DNA from: Pseudomonas morbosilactucae
Lineage (GTDB): Bacteria > Pseudomonadota > Gammaproteobacteria > Pseudomonadales > Pseudomonadaceae
Direction: 5' to 3'
Assembly: GCF_023241715.1 (NCBI RefSeq)
Contig: NZ_JALQCW010000055.1
Coordinates: 1-53,291 of the forward strand
Length of the DNA stretch: 53,291 nt
Shown: in pieces, positions 40,078 to 48,277 of the stretch
Position numbering within the stretch: the first letter of the stretch is position 1
Layout: each line of letters starts with the position of its first letter
Made by a program: the position numbers and the translations under genes
The notes under the pieces: generated by a model
What the model saw: the letters and a program-made list of their open reading frames with translations, nothing else
Database searches by the model: none
Told to the model about the DNA's origin: nothing

Positions 40078-41526
40078 GTGACTCAGAAGCCCGACCAGTG
40101 TCTTGGTGAATGGATCGACCGTGAAGCACTCGCAGAAGCGATGATTCCGCTTATCGGTCAGCTGTACCGCAATAACAATGTGGTCAGCTCGATCTATGGC
40201 CGCAGCCTGATCAACCAGTCTGTCATCGCGATTCTCAAAGCTCACCGCTTTGCTCGCCACCGTTCCGCCGACGACAGCGAACTCTCCGTCCACGAAACAT
40301 TCCCACTGCTCAAAGCCATGAGCGAGCTCAAGCTCGGCGCGGCTTCGGTAGATTTGGGCAAGTTGGCGTTCAAATTCCGCAACGAAGGCAACGGCCGCAC
40401 CGCCGAGCAGTTCGTCCGCGAAGAAATGGCTGACGTGGTTGGCCAGCAAAACGCTTCCGCACGCAAAGGCACCGACGTTGTGCTCTACGGCTTCGGTCGT
40501 ATCGGCCGTCTGCTGGCGCGCATCCTGATCGAAAAAACCGGTGGCGGCGACGGCCTGCGTCTGCGTGCCATCGTGGTGCGCAAAGGCGCCGACAACGACC
40601 TGACCAAGCGCGCCAGCCTGCTGCGTCGCGACTCGGTGCACGGTTCGTTCAACGGCACCATCACTATCGATGAAGAAAACAACACCATCACCGCCAACGG
40701 CAACCTGATCCAGGTGATCTACGCGAAGAACCCGACCGAGGTGGATTACACCCAATACGGGATCAAGAACGCGTTGCTGGTGGACAACACCGGTGTATGG
40801 CGTGACGCCGACGGCCTGGGCCAGCACTTAGCCTGCCCGGGTATCGATCGCGTGGTGCTGACCGCTCCCGGCAAAGGCAAGCTGAAGAACATCGTTCACG
40901 GCATTAACCACGCCGAAATCACCGCTGACGATAAGATCGTTTCCGCGGCGTCCTGCACCACCAACGCCATCGTGCCGGTGCTCAAGGCCGTCAACGACAA
41001 GTTCGGCATCATCAACGGCCACGTTGAAACCGTTCACTCGTACACCAACGACCAGAACCTGATCGACAACTTCCACAAAGGCGATCGCCGTGGTCGTTCC
41101 GCTGCGCTGAACATGGTAATCACCGAGACCGGTGCTGCCACCGCTGCTGCCAAGGCCCTGCCTGAGCTGGCCGGCAAGCTGACCGGTAACGCGATCCGTG
41201 TTCCGACGCCGAACGTGTCGATGGCCATTCTCAACCTGAACCTTGAGAAAGCCGCCACCCGTGAAGAGATGAACGAGTACCTGCGCTACATGGCGCTGCA
41301 CTCCGATCTGCATAAGCAAATCGACTTCGTCAACTCGCAGGAAGTGGTGTCCACCGACTTCGTTGGCTCGCGCCACGCCGGTGTAGTGGACGCTGAAGCG
41401 ACCATCTCCCAAGACAACCGCGTTGTGCTGTACGTCTGGTACGACAACGAGTTCGGTTACAGCTGCCAGGTGATTCGCGTGATGGAAGACATGGCCGGTG
41501 TAAACCCGCCAGCGTTCCCGCGCTAA
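40078..41526 (+). CDS. gap: glyceraldehyde-3-phosphate dehydrogenase (long-type Gap)
   Basis: A 482-residue GAPDH. About 120 extra residues (MTQKPDQCLGEWIDREA...) precede the normal NAD domain (LYGFGRIGRLLAR), as in the Pseudomonas type found beside mfd. The catalytic Cys293 is in AASCTTNAI, and YDNEFGYSCQVIR closes the fold. The GTG start at 40078 follows GGAAGG by 5 nt and matches the start of orthologs; in-frame codons upstream lack a ribosome site. It probably serves gluconeogenic or amphibolic flux. A strong terminator ends it. Confidence 0.94.
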   Translation: MTQKPDQCLGEWIDREALAEAMIPLIGQLYRNNNVVSSIYGRSLINQSVIAILKAHRFARHRSADDSELSVHETFPLLKAMSELKLGAASVDLGKLAFKFRNEGNGRTAEQFVREEMADVVGQQNASARKGTDVVLYGFGRIGRLLARILIEKTGGGDGLRLRAIVVRKGADNDLTKRASLLRRDSVHGSFNGTITIDEENNTITANGNLIQVIYAKNPTEVDYTQYGIKNALLVDNTGVWRDADGLGQHLACPGIDRVVLTAPGKGKLKNIVHGINHAEITADDKIVSAASCTTNAIVPVLKAVNDKFGIINGHVETVHSYTNDQNLIDNFHKGDRRGRSAALNMVITETGAATAAAKALPELAGKLTGNAIRVPTPNVSMAILNLNLEKAATREEMNEYLRYMALHSDLHKQIDFVNSQEVVSTDFVGSRHAGVVDAEATISQDNRVVLYVWYDNEFGYSCQVIRVMEDMAGVNPPAFPR

Positions 41527-41544
41527 GCCTTAGCCGCTTATGAA

Positions 41545-41574
41545 AACGCCCCGACTTGTCGGGGCGTTTTTTTT
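41545..41574 (+). terminator. intrinsic terminator of gap
   Basis: An 11-bp stem AACGCCCCGAC/GTCGGGGCGTT with a tight loop and a run of eight T in total. Confidence 0.93.
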
Positions 41575-42184
41575 GCGGTGATGCAGGACAGGCGAAGCGT
41601 TGGCGAGGGTTTTATATCGTTTTAATCTGGGAAATGGTTTGCTCAGAACCCACTTCGCAGTTGCTGCTTTATATCGATTGGGTATTTATAAAAAAACGCC
41701 GATTAAAAATAAGTACTTGTCGCGGTTCTGTTGTTTTGTTTATTTGTTGGATCCAGGTTATATGTCGGCATCTAATTGGCGCCATTAATTTGATCGGTGG
41801 CCAGTGCTTGACACTGCTTGGCGGCTGAACTTAGTGTCGCCTCTGACAACGCCCGGCATGCCCCGGGACAGAGATGTCAATGTGCCTTGTTCTGTTGATC
41901 AGGCGCACTTCCTACTTCCTGCCAGTATTGAGTTTACGAATGTCATAGACAGTGCACTTGCCTGTTCTGACCTTATATAGCTCCCCAAAAAGACGGGAAT
42001 CTCATTCCTGCTCATCTCATAAGAATCACCACTAAGCCAACGGCTGTTTTGGGTTGTCTGGTGTATTGATTTTATTTTTCTGATAACGCCTGCCTGATGC
42101 ATGTGCGGTTCTGGAGTGTTGTTGCCTGCCATTGGCGAGCAACTACCACAGGCTGTGTTTATGGGTTTAGTGGGAGCGTCAGAC
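41575..42184 (+). promoter_or_regulatory. AT-rich leader of the exopolysaccharide cassette
   Basis: A 610-bp gap with no convincing gene and clearly lower GC than its surroundings, especially 41610-41800. GCCATTAATTTGAT at 41781-41794 matches the FleQ-type box GTCANTAAATTGAC at most positions. TTGACA at 41808-41813 with a 17-bp spacer to TTAGTG is a weak promoter candidate. Just after it the RNA could fold CTCTG...CCCGG/CCGGG...CAGAG (41841-41873) with nested TGACA/TGTCA. This leaves a leader of up to 340 nt before the first start codon. Confidence 0.45.
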
Positions 42185-43396
42185 ATGGTGCAAGCAGGCT
42201 CAAAGTTCTTTTCGCTATCCCTGTTGCCCCGCTTGGTGGGGTTGGGGGTTCTGGCTTTTATTCTCTGGCTGTTGCTGTCCACCCTGTTGATGCCGCTGGT
42301 ATCGGCTTCGGCCACCCGGGCGATCCTGAATGCGCCGGTGATTTTGCTGACGACACCCATCGACGGTGTGGTCAGTGCCCTTAACGTCAAATCCGGCAGC
42401 GCCTTCACCCGAGGGCAAAGCATCGCCCTGGTGGAAAATCCGCGGGCCAATCAGGAAACCCTGCTGACCCTGCGCACCCGCCGCCTGAGCCTTGAGCAGC
42501 AGTTATCCTCATCACGCAGCCAGTCAGAGCACGACCAGCAGTTCTACCAGGCCCTGGAGAAAACCAGCCTGGAGTACCAGTCGGCTTTCCACACCCGCCA
42601 GCTCTACACCCAGAAAGCCCTGCGCGCCGAAAGCAGCGCCGCCAGCGCCCGTTTGCAGGACGCCCGGGAGACAGTGGAGCGCAACCTCGAGCTGTTCCGC
42701 CAGGGTGCGGTGAGCGGGGCGATGGTGGCTTCGTCGAAAGCCCAACTGGCTTCGCTGCAAGGCGCCGCCGAGTCGATTCGCTCGCAGTTGGGCATCAGCA
42801 GTGGTGATCTGAACGCGGCCAATCAGCAGGTCTACCTGGACCCCGACCAACTGCGCATGTTCGATCTGCGGGCGCAAATGGTCACCTTGAAATTGAGCCT
42901 CGAAAACCAGGCGCGCAACCGCGAGACCCTGGAGCAGGAACTGGAGCAGCTCGACGCCTTGATCGAGGCCGAGAACACCCGGGTGAAACTGATGGTCGGT
43001 TACGACGTGGTGGCTTATGCGCCGGGCACGGTGCAGGAGTTGCTGGCCCCCCAAGGCACCTTGGTGCGTGCCGGCGCCACCTTGCTGCGTGCCACCAACT
43101 GTGGGGAAAGCTATGTGATTGCGGTATTCCCCGAGCGCATGGCCAGCAAGATCGACCGCGACAGCGTGCTCACGGTGCGGATTCGCGGCTTGTCGGAGCC
43201 GTTGAAGGCCAAGGTGGCGCAACTGTTGTCCAGCTCCTCGGACATTCAGGCTGGCACCTACAGCGTGCCGTTTCCTTATGCCGAGCAGAATTCGGTCTAC
43301 GTGGTCGGCACCTTTGCCGAGGACCTCAGTGAGGCGCAGCGGGCGATGGTCTGCAAGCCGGGGCTGTGGGCGTCCGCCGAGGTATCGGGCCCATGA
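42185..43396 (+). CDS. HlyD-like membrane-fusion (periplasmic adaptor) protein of an exopolysaccharide cassette
   Basis: A 403-residue inner-membrane-anchored adaptor. One membrane helix at about 16-38; then a lipoyl-like half (about 45-80, VILLTTPIDGVVSALNVKSGSAFTRGQ); a long coiled coil (about 90-205 and 225-275, rich in Gln, Glu, Arg); the second lipoyl half (YDVVAYAPGTVQELLAPQGTLVRAG); and a beta-barrel end. This is the architecture of HlyD/EmrA-type adaptors that meet an outer-membrane channel. The ATG at 42185 was chosen over 42161 because GGGAG lies about 9 nt before it. Its stop codon overlaps the next start (ATGA). A close functional parallel is BgsB of Sinorhizobium mixed-linkage glucan synthesis, a distant likeness only. 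Confidence 0.82.
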   Translation: MVQAGSKFFSLSLLPRLVGLGVLAFILWLLLSTLLMPLVSASATRAILNAPVILLTTPIDGVVSALNVKSGSAFTRGQSIALVENPRANQETLLTLRTRRLSLEQQLSSSRSQSEHDQQFYQALEKTSLEYQSAFHTRQLYTQKALRAESSAASARLQDARETVERNLELFRQGAVSGAMVASSKAQLASLQGAAESIRSQLGISSGDLNAANQQVYLDPDQLRMFDLRAQMVTLKLSLENQARNRETLEQELEQLDALIEAENTRVKLMVGYDVVAYAPGTVQELLAPQGTLVRAGATLLRATNCGESYVIAVFPERMASKIDRDSVLTVRIRGLSEPLKAKVAQLLSSSSDIQAGTYSVPFPYAEQNSVYVVGTFAEDLSEAQRAMVCKPGLWASAEVSGP

Positions 43397-44643
43397 GCTG
43401 GCGCCTGATCTGGCCGGTTCTCGCGGGGGTGCTGCTGATGCCGATGACCAGGGCCGGCTGGGCCGAACCTGGGCGCCTGCAGTTGGCGGACCTGACCTGC
43501 GCAGCCCTGGATAGTGCGGTGCAGGCCCAGGGCAACGGGCCGCTGCTGCTGGCCAGCTACCCTGCGCTGGACCTGCCGCCGACCTCGATCCTGGCGTTGC
43601 GCGGGGTGGCGTTCACCTACGACAACGCTCTGGCCAGCATTGCCCTGTTCGCGTGCGGCAAGCCGGGGCCGGCGCGGCAGATTGCCGATGCCCTGGCCTT
43701 TGCGGTGATGCACGACCCGGAATATCAGGACGGGCGCCTGCGCAATGCCTATGCCTCGGGGCCCGTGGCCACGCCCGCGATGCGCTTGCCGGGGTACTGG
43801 AGCGTCGAACTCAATGCCTGGAGCCAGGATGCCTATCAGGTCAGCAGCGCCACCGGCAATCAGGCCTGGGGCGCGCTGGCGCTGTTGGAGGCCTATCGCC
43901 AGACCCGTGAACCGAGCTACCTGGCGGCCGCGCGCCGCTTGCTGGACTGGGTGCGGCAGAACACCTACGACTCGCGGGCTCCGGCGGGGTTTAGTGGTGG
44001 CTTGTATGGCTACTTTCCCCGGCAAGTGCGTCAGGGCTGGAAGTCCACTGAACACAATGTCGACCTGGTGGCGGCCTGGCACGCCTTGGCGCAGTGGGTG
44101 CCTGATGCTGACGCCAGCGCTCAGGCGCAGATCGCCCGGCAGTTTGTGCAAAGCCAATGGGACGAGACCCAGGGCCGCTTTTTGATCGGCACCGGTGAAG
44201 ATGGGCAAACCTCCGATCGTCTGCGCTCCGGCCTGGATGCGCAGATCTGGCCGCTGCTGGCGGTGCCCGAGCCCCCGCAGGACTGGCGCCGGGTGTTCGC
44301 GTTTATCGACCGTGCCCATCGTTTCGGCGAAGGCTACGGCTTCAACCGCGACCCAGACGGCCTGTGGACGGAGGGCACCGCCCAGGCTGCGGCGGTGGCG
44401 CGGCTCAGTGGCCTGCAGGGCCAGGCCAGCCCGCTGTGGCGGGTGCTGTTGGCGCAACAGGCCAGCCAGGGCTGGCTGTTTGCAACACCGCAAGCGCGTA
44501 TCGGTACCGGGCTGGCCATAGGTCCGGACTCTGTCGGCAATGACTTTTTCTATTACCACCTGCCTCACCTGGGTGCCACGGCGTGGGCGGCGATTGCCGC
44601 GACCGGTGTCAACCCGTTTACCGGATCACGAGAGGCTGACTGA
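43393..44643 (+). CDS. periplasmic protein, probable (alpha/alpha)6-barrel glycosidase
   Basis: A 416-residue exported protein: residues 1-24 are a signal peptide (MSWRLIWPVLAGVLLMP... cleaved after GWA). The mature part is made of repeated helical pairs with many Trp and Tyr (SATGNQAWGALALLEAYRQT; HNVDLVAAWHALAQWV; DGLWTEGTAQAAAVARLSG), the pattern of six-hairpin glycosidases and uronyl-processing enzymes. The acidic residues at WTEGT and SRLRSGLDAQIW regions could be catalytic, but I cannot place it in a GH family. It overlaps the adaptor gene by 4 bp, so translation is coupled. In cellulose and alginate systems a periplasmic hydrolase or lyase often clears or trims stray polymer, and this could do the same. 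Confidence 0.6.
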   Translation: MSWRLIWPVLAGVLLMPMTRAGWAEPGRLQLADLTCAALDSAVQAQGNGPLLLASYPALDLPPTSILALRGVAFTYDNALASIALFACGKPGPARQIADALAFAVMHDPEYQDGRLRNAYASGPVATPAMRLPGYWSVELNAWSQDAYQVSSATGNQAWGALALLEAYRQTREPSYLAAARRLLDWVRQNTYDSRAPAGFSGGLYGYFPRQVRQGWKSTEHNVDLVAAWHALAQWVPDADASAQAQIARQFVQSQWDETQGRFLIGTGEDGQTSDRLRSGLDAQIWPLLAVPEPPQDWRRVFAFIDRAHRFGEGYGFNRDPDGLWTEGTAQAAAVARLSGLQGQASPLWRVLLAQQASQGWLFATPQARIGTGLAIGPDSVGNDFFYYHLPHLGATAWAAIAATGVNPFTGSREAD

Positions 44644-44644
44644 C

Positions 44645-46789
44645 ATGCAGGCACTGGACTCGCTGCAACTTGTGCAAATCAACGCCTGGACCCTGGCGGC
44701 AGTGGTGCTCTTCAGCTGCTTGACCCGCCGCGAGCAATGGGGCGCGCGGGCCGGGTTCGGCGCGCTGACGGCGTTGCTGCTGGTCAACTATGCCGTGTGG
44801 CGAGTGCGCGAGACCTTGCCCGACAGCGGCTCTGGCTTTGCCACGGTGTGGGCATACGCCTTTGTGTTTTTCGAGATGCTGGCCATCGGATACACCCTGT
44901 TTTCCATCCTGGTGATGCTCTGCCGCTCTGATCATCGGGCCGCCGCCGATGCCGGTGAGCAGCGTTTGCGGGCGGCGGGGCGCGGGGTGCCAGCGGTGGA
45001 TGTGTTTATCGCCACCTATAACGAAGGCCTGGAGATCCTGGAAAAAACCATCATTGCCGCCCAGGCCATCGACTACCCGAATTTCACCCTCTGGGTGCTG
45101 GACGATACCCGTCGCGACTGGCTGCGCGACTACTGCGCCGAAGTGGGCGTGCACTATGCTCGGCGCCCGGACAACACCCACGCCAAGGCCGGTAACCTGA
45201 ACAATGGCTTGCGTCAGTCCGCGGCCTTGAGCAATGCGCCGTACATCTTGGTGCTGGATGCCGACTTCGCCGCCCAGCAGCCGATACTCATGCGTACCCT
45301 GGGGTTGTTCGATGACCCTCGGGTCGGCCTGGTGCAGACGCCGCAGTTCTACTACAACCCCGATCCGATCCAGCACAACCTCGGCTCCTCGATGTGCTGG
45401 GTGGACGAGCAGCGGGTGTTCTTCGATGTCTTTCAGCCGGCCAAGGATGGCTGGGATGCGGCGTTTTGTGTGGGCACGTCATTTGTGGTGCGGCGTGACC
45501 TGATCAACCAGATCGGCGGCTTTCCCACCGGTTCGGTGTGTGAGGACATCTACACCACCTACCGCTTGTTGCAGCAAGGCTACGTGACGCGCTGGCTCAA
45601 TGAGCGGCTGTCCATTGGCCTGTCGGCCGAAGGCTTGACCGAGTACATCAACCAGCGCTCGCGCTGGTGCCTGGGGACTGTCCAGGTAGCGCTGCTCAAG
45701 GACGGCCCGCTGCGCGGCCGGGGCTACAGCCTGAACGATCGACTGCATTACCTGCATGGCCTGATGCACTGGTTCTCCAAGCCGTTCATCTTGATGATGC
45801 TGGTGTCGCCGGTGCTCTACTGGTACTTCGGCATCGCCGGGTTCTATGCCACGCCTGGGGATTTCCTGGTCCATGGCCTGCCGGCGTTGATCGCCTTCTG
45901 GGGCTACGGCACCTGGGTCACCGATCGGCGCACGTTGCCGGTGTTTACCGAGGTGACGCAGATCGTCGCCTCCCTGGCGGTCACCGCGACCCTGGCCAGC
46001 GCGCTGCTGCGACCGTTCGGGCGGCCGTTCAAGGTCACTGCCAAGGGCCTGGACCGGACCCACACCGTTGTCCACTGGAAGTTGTTCGGTTTTTTCCTGA
46101 CGCTGACTCTGCTGGCCCAGGCCGGGGCCTTTATCGCCATCAGCACGGCCGCTTCCTTCGACGGCAACATGCTGTTCAACCTGTGCTGGACCGTGGTGGC
46201 GCTGATCTACAACCTGGCCACGCTGGTGGCCTGCGTGGACCGTCCGCGGTTGCACGGCGAGGAGCGGTTCCCCTTCGACAAGCCCACGGGCTTGCGCCTG
46301 GCGGATAAAGTCCTGCCTGGGCGCCTGCTGGATATTTCCCTGAGCGGGGCCTCGCTGTCCTGTGCCTTTGCTCGTTCGATCAAGCCTGGCGTCAAGGGCC
46401 AGTTGTGGATCAACAAGCTCGGCTGGCTAGGGTTTGAGGTGATGCGCAATCACGGCAGTGACCGGCTTGGCGTGCGATTTGTCGAGTTGAACGAGGGCTT
46501 GCGGCAACGCTTGATTGCCCGTCTGTTCAGTGATGCCAGCATCAATGTGGTCAGCAAGGCGGAGCCGGCCCAGGCCTTTGGCACCTTGTTGCGACGGGCG
46601 CTGGTTGGGGAAAAAGCCACTGCGCCAATACCTGCGCGTGCGCCTCGGGCGGTGCCCGCCAGCGTGTTGCCGGTTGTGCATGCGCGGCGCTCGGCCAGGC
46701 GACCGCTGGCGCCGATGGTCAATCTCACAGGGGGTGTGTGGGGCGCGTTGCTGGCGCCGTTGCGTGCCTTGCTCGGTCAGCGTTTCTAG
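44645..46789 (+). CDS. cellulose-synthase-like GT2 polymerase with C-terminal PilZ domain
   Basis: A 714-residue inner-membrane processive glycosyltransferase. Two N-terminal helix pairs are followed by the GT2 domain with Asp153-Asp154, DAD (205-207), CED (299-301, TED in BcsA) and QRSRW (337-341, QxxRW). Further membrane helices lie at about 380-530. The PilZ domain at about 535-640 has DISLSG (DxSxxG) intact but reads HGEER where RxxxR is expected. Length and domain order match BcsA- or BgsA-like synthases, so a beta-glucan or similar linear polymer is likely, sugar unknown. It starts 1 nt after the previous stop and a GAGG is 8 nt upstream. Confidence 0.9.
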   Translation: MQALDSLQLVQINAWTLAAVVLFSCLTRREQWGARAGFGALTALLLVNYAVWRVRETLPDSGSGFATVWAYAFVFFEMLAIGYTLFSILVMLCRSDHRAAADAGEQRLRAAGRGVPAVDVFIATYNEGLEILEKTIIAAQAIDYPNFTLWVLDDTRRDWLRDYCAEVGVHYARRPDNTHAKAGNLNNGLRQSAALSNAPYILVLDADFAAQQPILMRTLGLFDDPRVGLVQTPQFYYNPDPIQHNLGSSMCWVDEQRVFFDVFQPAKDGWDAAFCVGTSFVVRRDLINQIGGFPTGSVCEDIYTTYRLLQQGYVTRWLNERLSIGLSAEGLTEYINQRSRWCLGTVQVALLKDGPLRGRGYSLNDRLHYLHGLMHWFSKPFILMMLVSPVLYWYFGIAGFYATPGDFLVHGLPALIAFWGYGTWVTDRRTLPVFTEVTQIVASLAVTATLASALLRPFGRPFKVTAKGLDRTHTVVHWKLFGFFLTLTLLAQAGAFIAISTAASFDGNMLFNLCWTVVALIYNLATLVACVDRPRLHGEERFPFDKPTGLRLADKVLPGRLLDISLSGASLSCAFARSIKPGVKGQLWINKLGWLGFEVMRNHGSDRLGVRFVELNEGLRQRLIARLFSDASINVVSKAEPAQAFGTLLRRALVGEKATAPIPARAPRAVPASVLPVVHARRSARRPLAPMVNLTGGVWGALLAPLRALLGQRF

Positions 46790-46798
46790 AGGTGAACC

Positions 46799-48268
46799 AT
46801 GCACACTTGCCTTGCTTCGACCTGCGTGATGTCCGTGCTGTTCTTGACGGCCTGCTCCCTGGAGCCCACCTATGAAAAACCGGATGCGCCGATCGACGAA
46901 CAATGGCCGGCGGCGTCCCTCGACAGCTGTTGCAACGCCAAGGAGGCGTTCGACCGGGACTGGCATGGGTTTATTCTCGACCCGCGCCTGCGCTCGCTGA
47001 TTGAGTTGGCCCTGGATAACAACCGTGGCTTGCGCCAGTTCGCCGCCAGTGTGGAAGAGGCCCGGGCCGGGTACGCGGGGACCCGCTCGGGGTTGTTTCC
47101 GTCCCTCGGCATCGACAGTTATGCCGGGCGCAGCAAGTTGCCGCCGCTGGTACGAACCCCGGGCGGTGGCGACAGCGCCGGCAGCATCGCCAATACCTTT
47201 CAGGTCGGCGCGGGTTTTACCTCGTACGAGTTGGACCTGTTCGGGCGCATTCGCAGCCAGAGCAACGCCGCCGGGGCGCGTTTCGAAGCCTCGGAAGCGG
47301 ACTATCAGACGGCGCGCCTGGCGTTGATCGGCGAAGTTGCCAGCACCTGGCTGACCCTCAAGGCCAGCCAGAACCTGCTGGACCTGGCCCAAAACACCTA
47401 TGACGCGCAGAACCGCTACGGCGAGCTGTTGCGCAAGAGTTTCAACCTGGGCTCCAGCGCCCGCATCGATGTGCACCAGGCGGATGCGCAAACCAACACC
47501 GCGGCGGTGCAGGTCAATACTTATCGCATGCAGGTGGCGCAGAACCTCAATGCGTTGCGGGTGCTGGTGGGCCAGCCGGTGCCGCCGGCCTTGCTGCCGA
47601 CAGGGTTGCTCGGCGAGTCCCTGGCCACGGCCGATGTGCCGGCCGGCTTGCCGTCGTCATTGTTGGAGCGGCGGCCCGACATCATGGCCGCCGAGGCGCT
47701 GTTGCGCGCGGCCAATGCAGACATCGGTGCCGCTCGTAGCGCTTACTTTCCGACGTTCTCCCTGACCTCGGCGCTGGGCAGCCTGAGTGGCGACTTTTCC
47801 CGCTTGCTGAGCGGGCCGGCGCAGTTCTGGTCGGTGGCCTTGGCCGGCTCCCTGACCCTGATCGACGGGGGCGCGCGGCGGGCGCAGGTGGATGCCAGTC
47901 GTGCGCGCTTCCAGGGGCAGGCTGCCGCTTACGAAGCCACGGTGCAAAACGCCTTTCGTGAGGCCGCCGATGCGTTGAACGCACGCCAGGAAATGCTTGC
48001 CCAGGTCGCGTTTCAGAAGCGTCTGGTCGGTGACTATCAGGAAGCCCATCGGCAGTCGCGACTGCGCTTCGAGGGTGGCCTGGACAGTTATTTTTCCACC
48101 ATGGATGCCCAGCGTTCGCTGTTCGAGGCCCAGCAGAAATGGTCACAGATGGAGCTGGCGAGGGAGATCAATCAGGTCAGCCTGTACAAGGCTCTGGGGG
48201 GCGGCTGGAGTCAGTCGCTGAAGGTTGCCGGAACGACAGGGGCCGGGCCGCAACGGCTCAGCCCCTGA
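46799..48268 (+). CDS. NodT/OprM-family outer-membrane factor lipoprotein
   Basis: A 489-residue outer-membrane channel of the RND-type factor family. The signal peptide ends with the lipobox LTAC (Cys19), so it is a lipoprotein. Two repeated halves carry the helical tunnel pattern (LIELALDNNRGLRQFAASVEEARAGY; SLLERRPDIMAAEALLRAANADIGAARSAYFPTFSLTSALG split over the second half). GAGGTGA lies 7 nt before the ATG, 9 nt after the synthase. No RND or ABC pump is encoded beside it; it ends the cassette and should pair with the adaptor. Confidence 0.88.
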   Translation: MHTCLASTCVMSVLFLTACSLEPTYEKPDAPIDEQWPAASLDSCCNAKEAFDRDWHGFILDPRLRSLIELALDNNRGLRQFAASVEEARAGYAGTRSGLFPSLGIDSYAGRSKLPPLVRTPGGGDSAGSIANTFQVGAGFTSYELDLFGRIRSQSNAAGARFEASEADYQTARLALIGEVASTWLTLKASQNLLDLAQNTYDAQNRYGELLRKSFNLGSSARIDVHQADAQTNTAAVQVNTYRMQVAQNLNALRVLVGQPVPPALLPTGLLGESLATADVPAGLPSSLLERRPDIMAAEALLRAANADIGAARSAYFPTFSLTSALGSLSGDFSRLLSGPAQFWSVALAGSLTLIDGGARRAQVDASRARFQGQAAAYEATVQNAFREAADALNARQEMLAQVAFQKRLVGDYQEAHRQSRLRFEGGLDSYFSTMDAQRSLFEAQQKWSQMELAREINQVSLYKALGGGWSQSLKVAGTTGAGPQRLSP

Positions 48269-48277
48269 AGACGCTGG

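Noticed and set aside
41556..41828. Possible 90-codon gene just after gap
   Set aside because: It would start inside the gap terminator, has no ribosome site, and its composition fits untranslated AT-rich DNA. A shorter alternative at 41600-41788 fails for the same reasons.
41899..42450. Leftward 183-codon frame across the start of the adaptor gene
   Set aside because: It overlaps the well-supported adaptor gene, has no recognisable domain or ribosome site, and is half in the AT-rich spacer.
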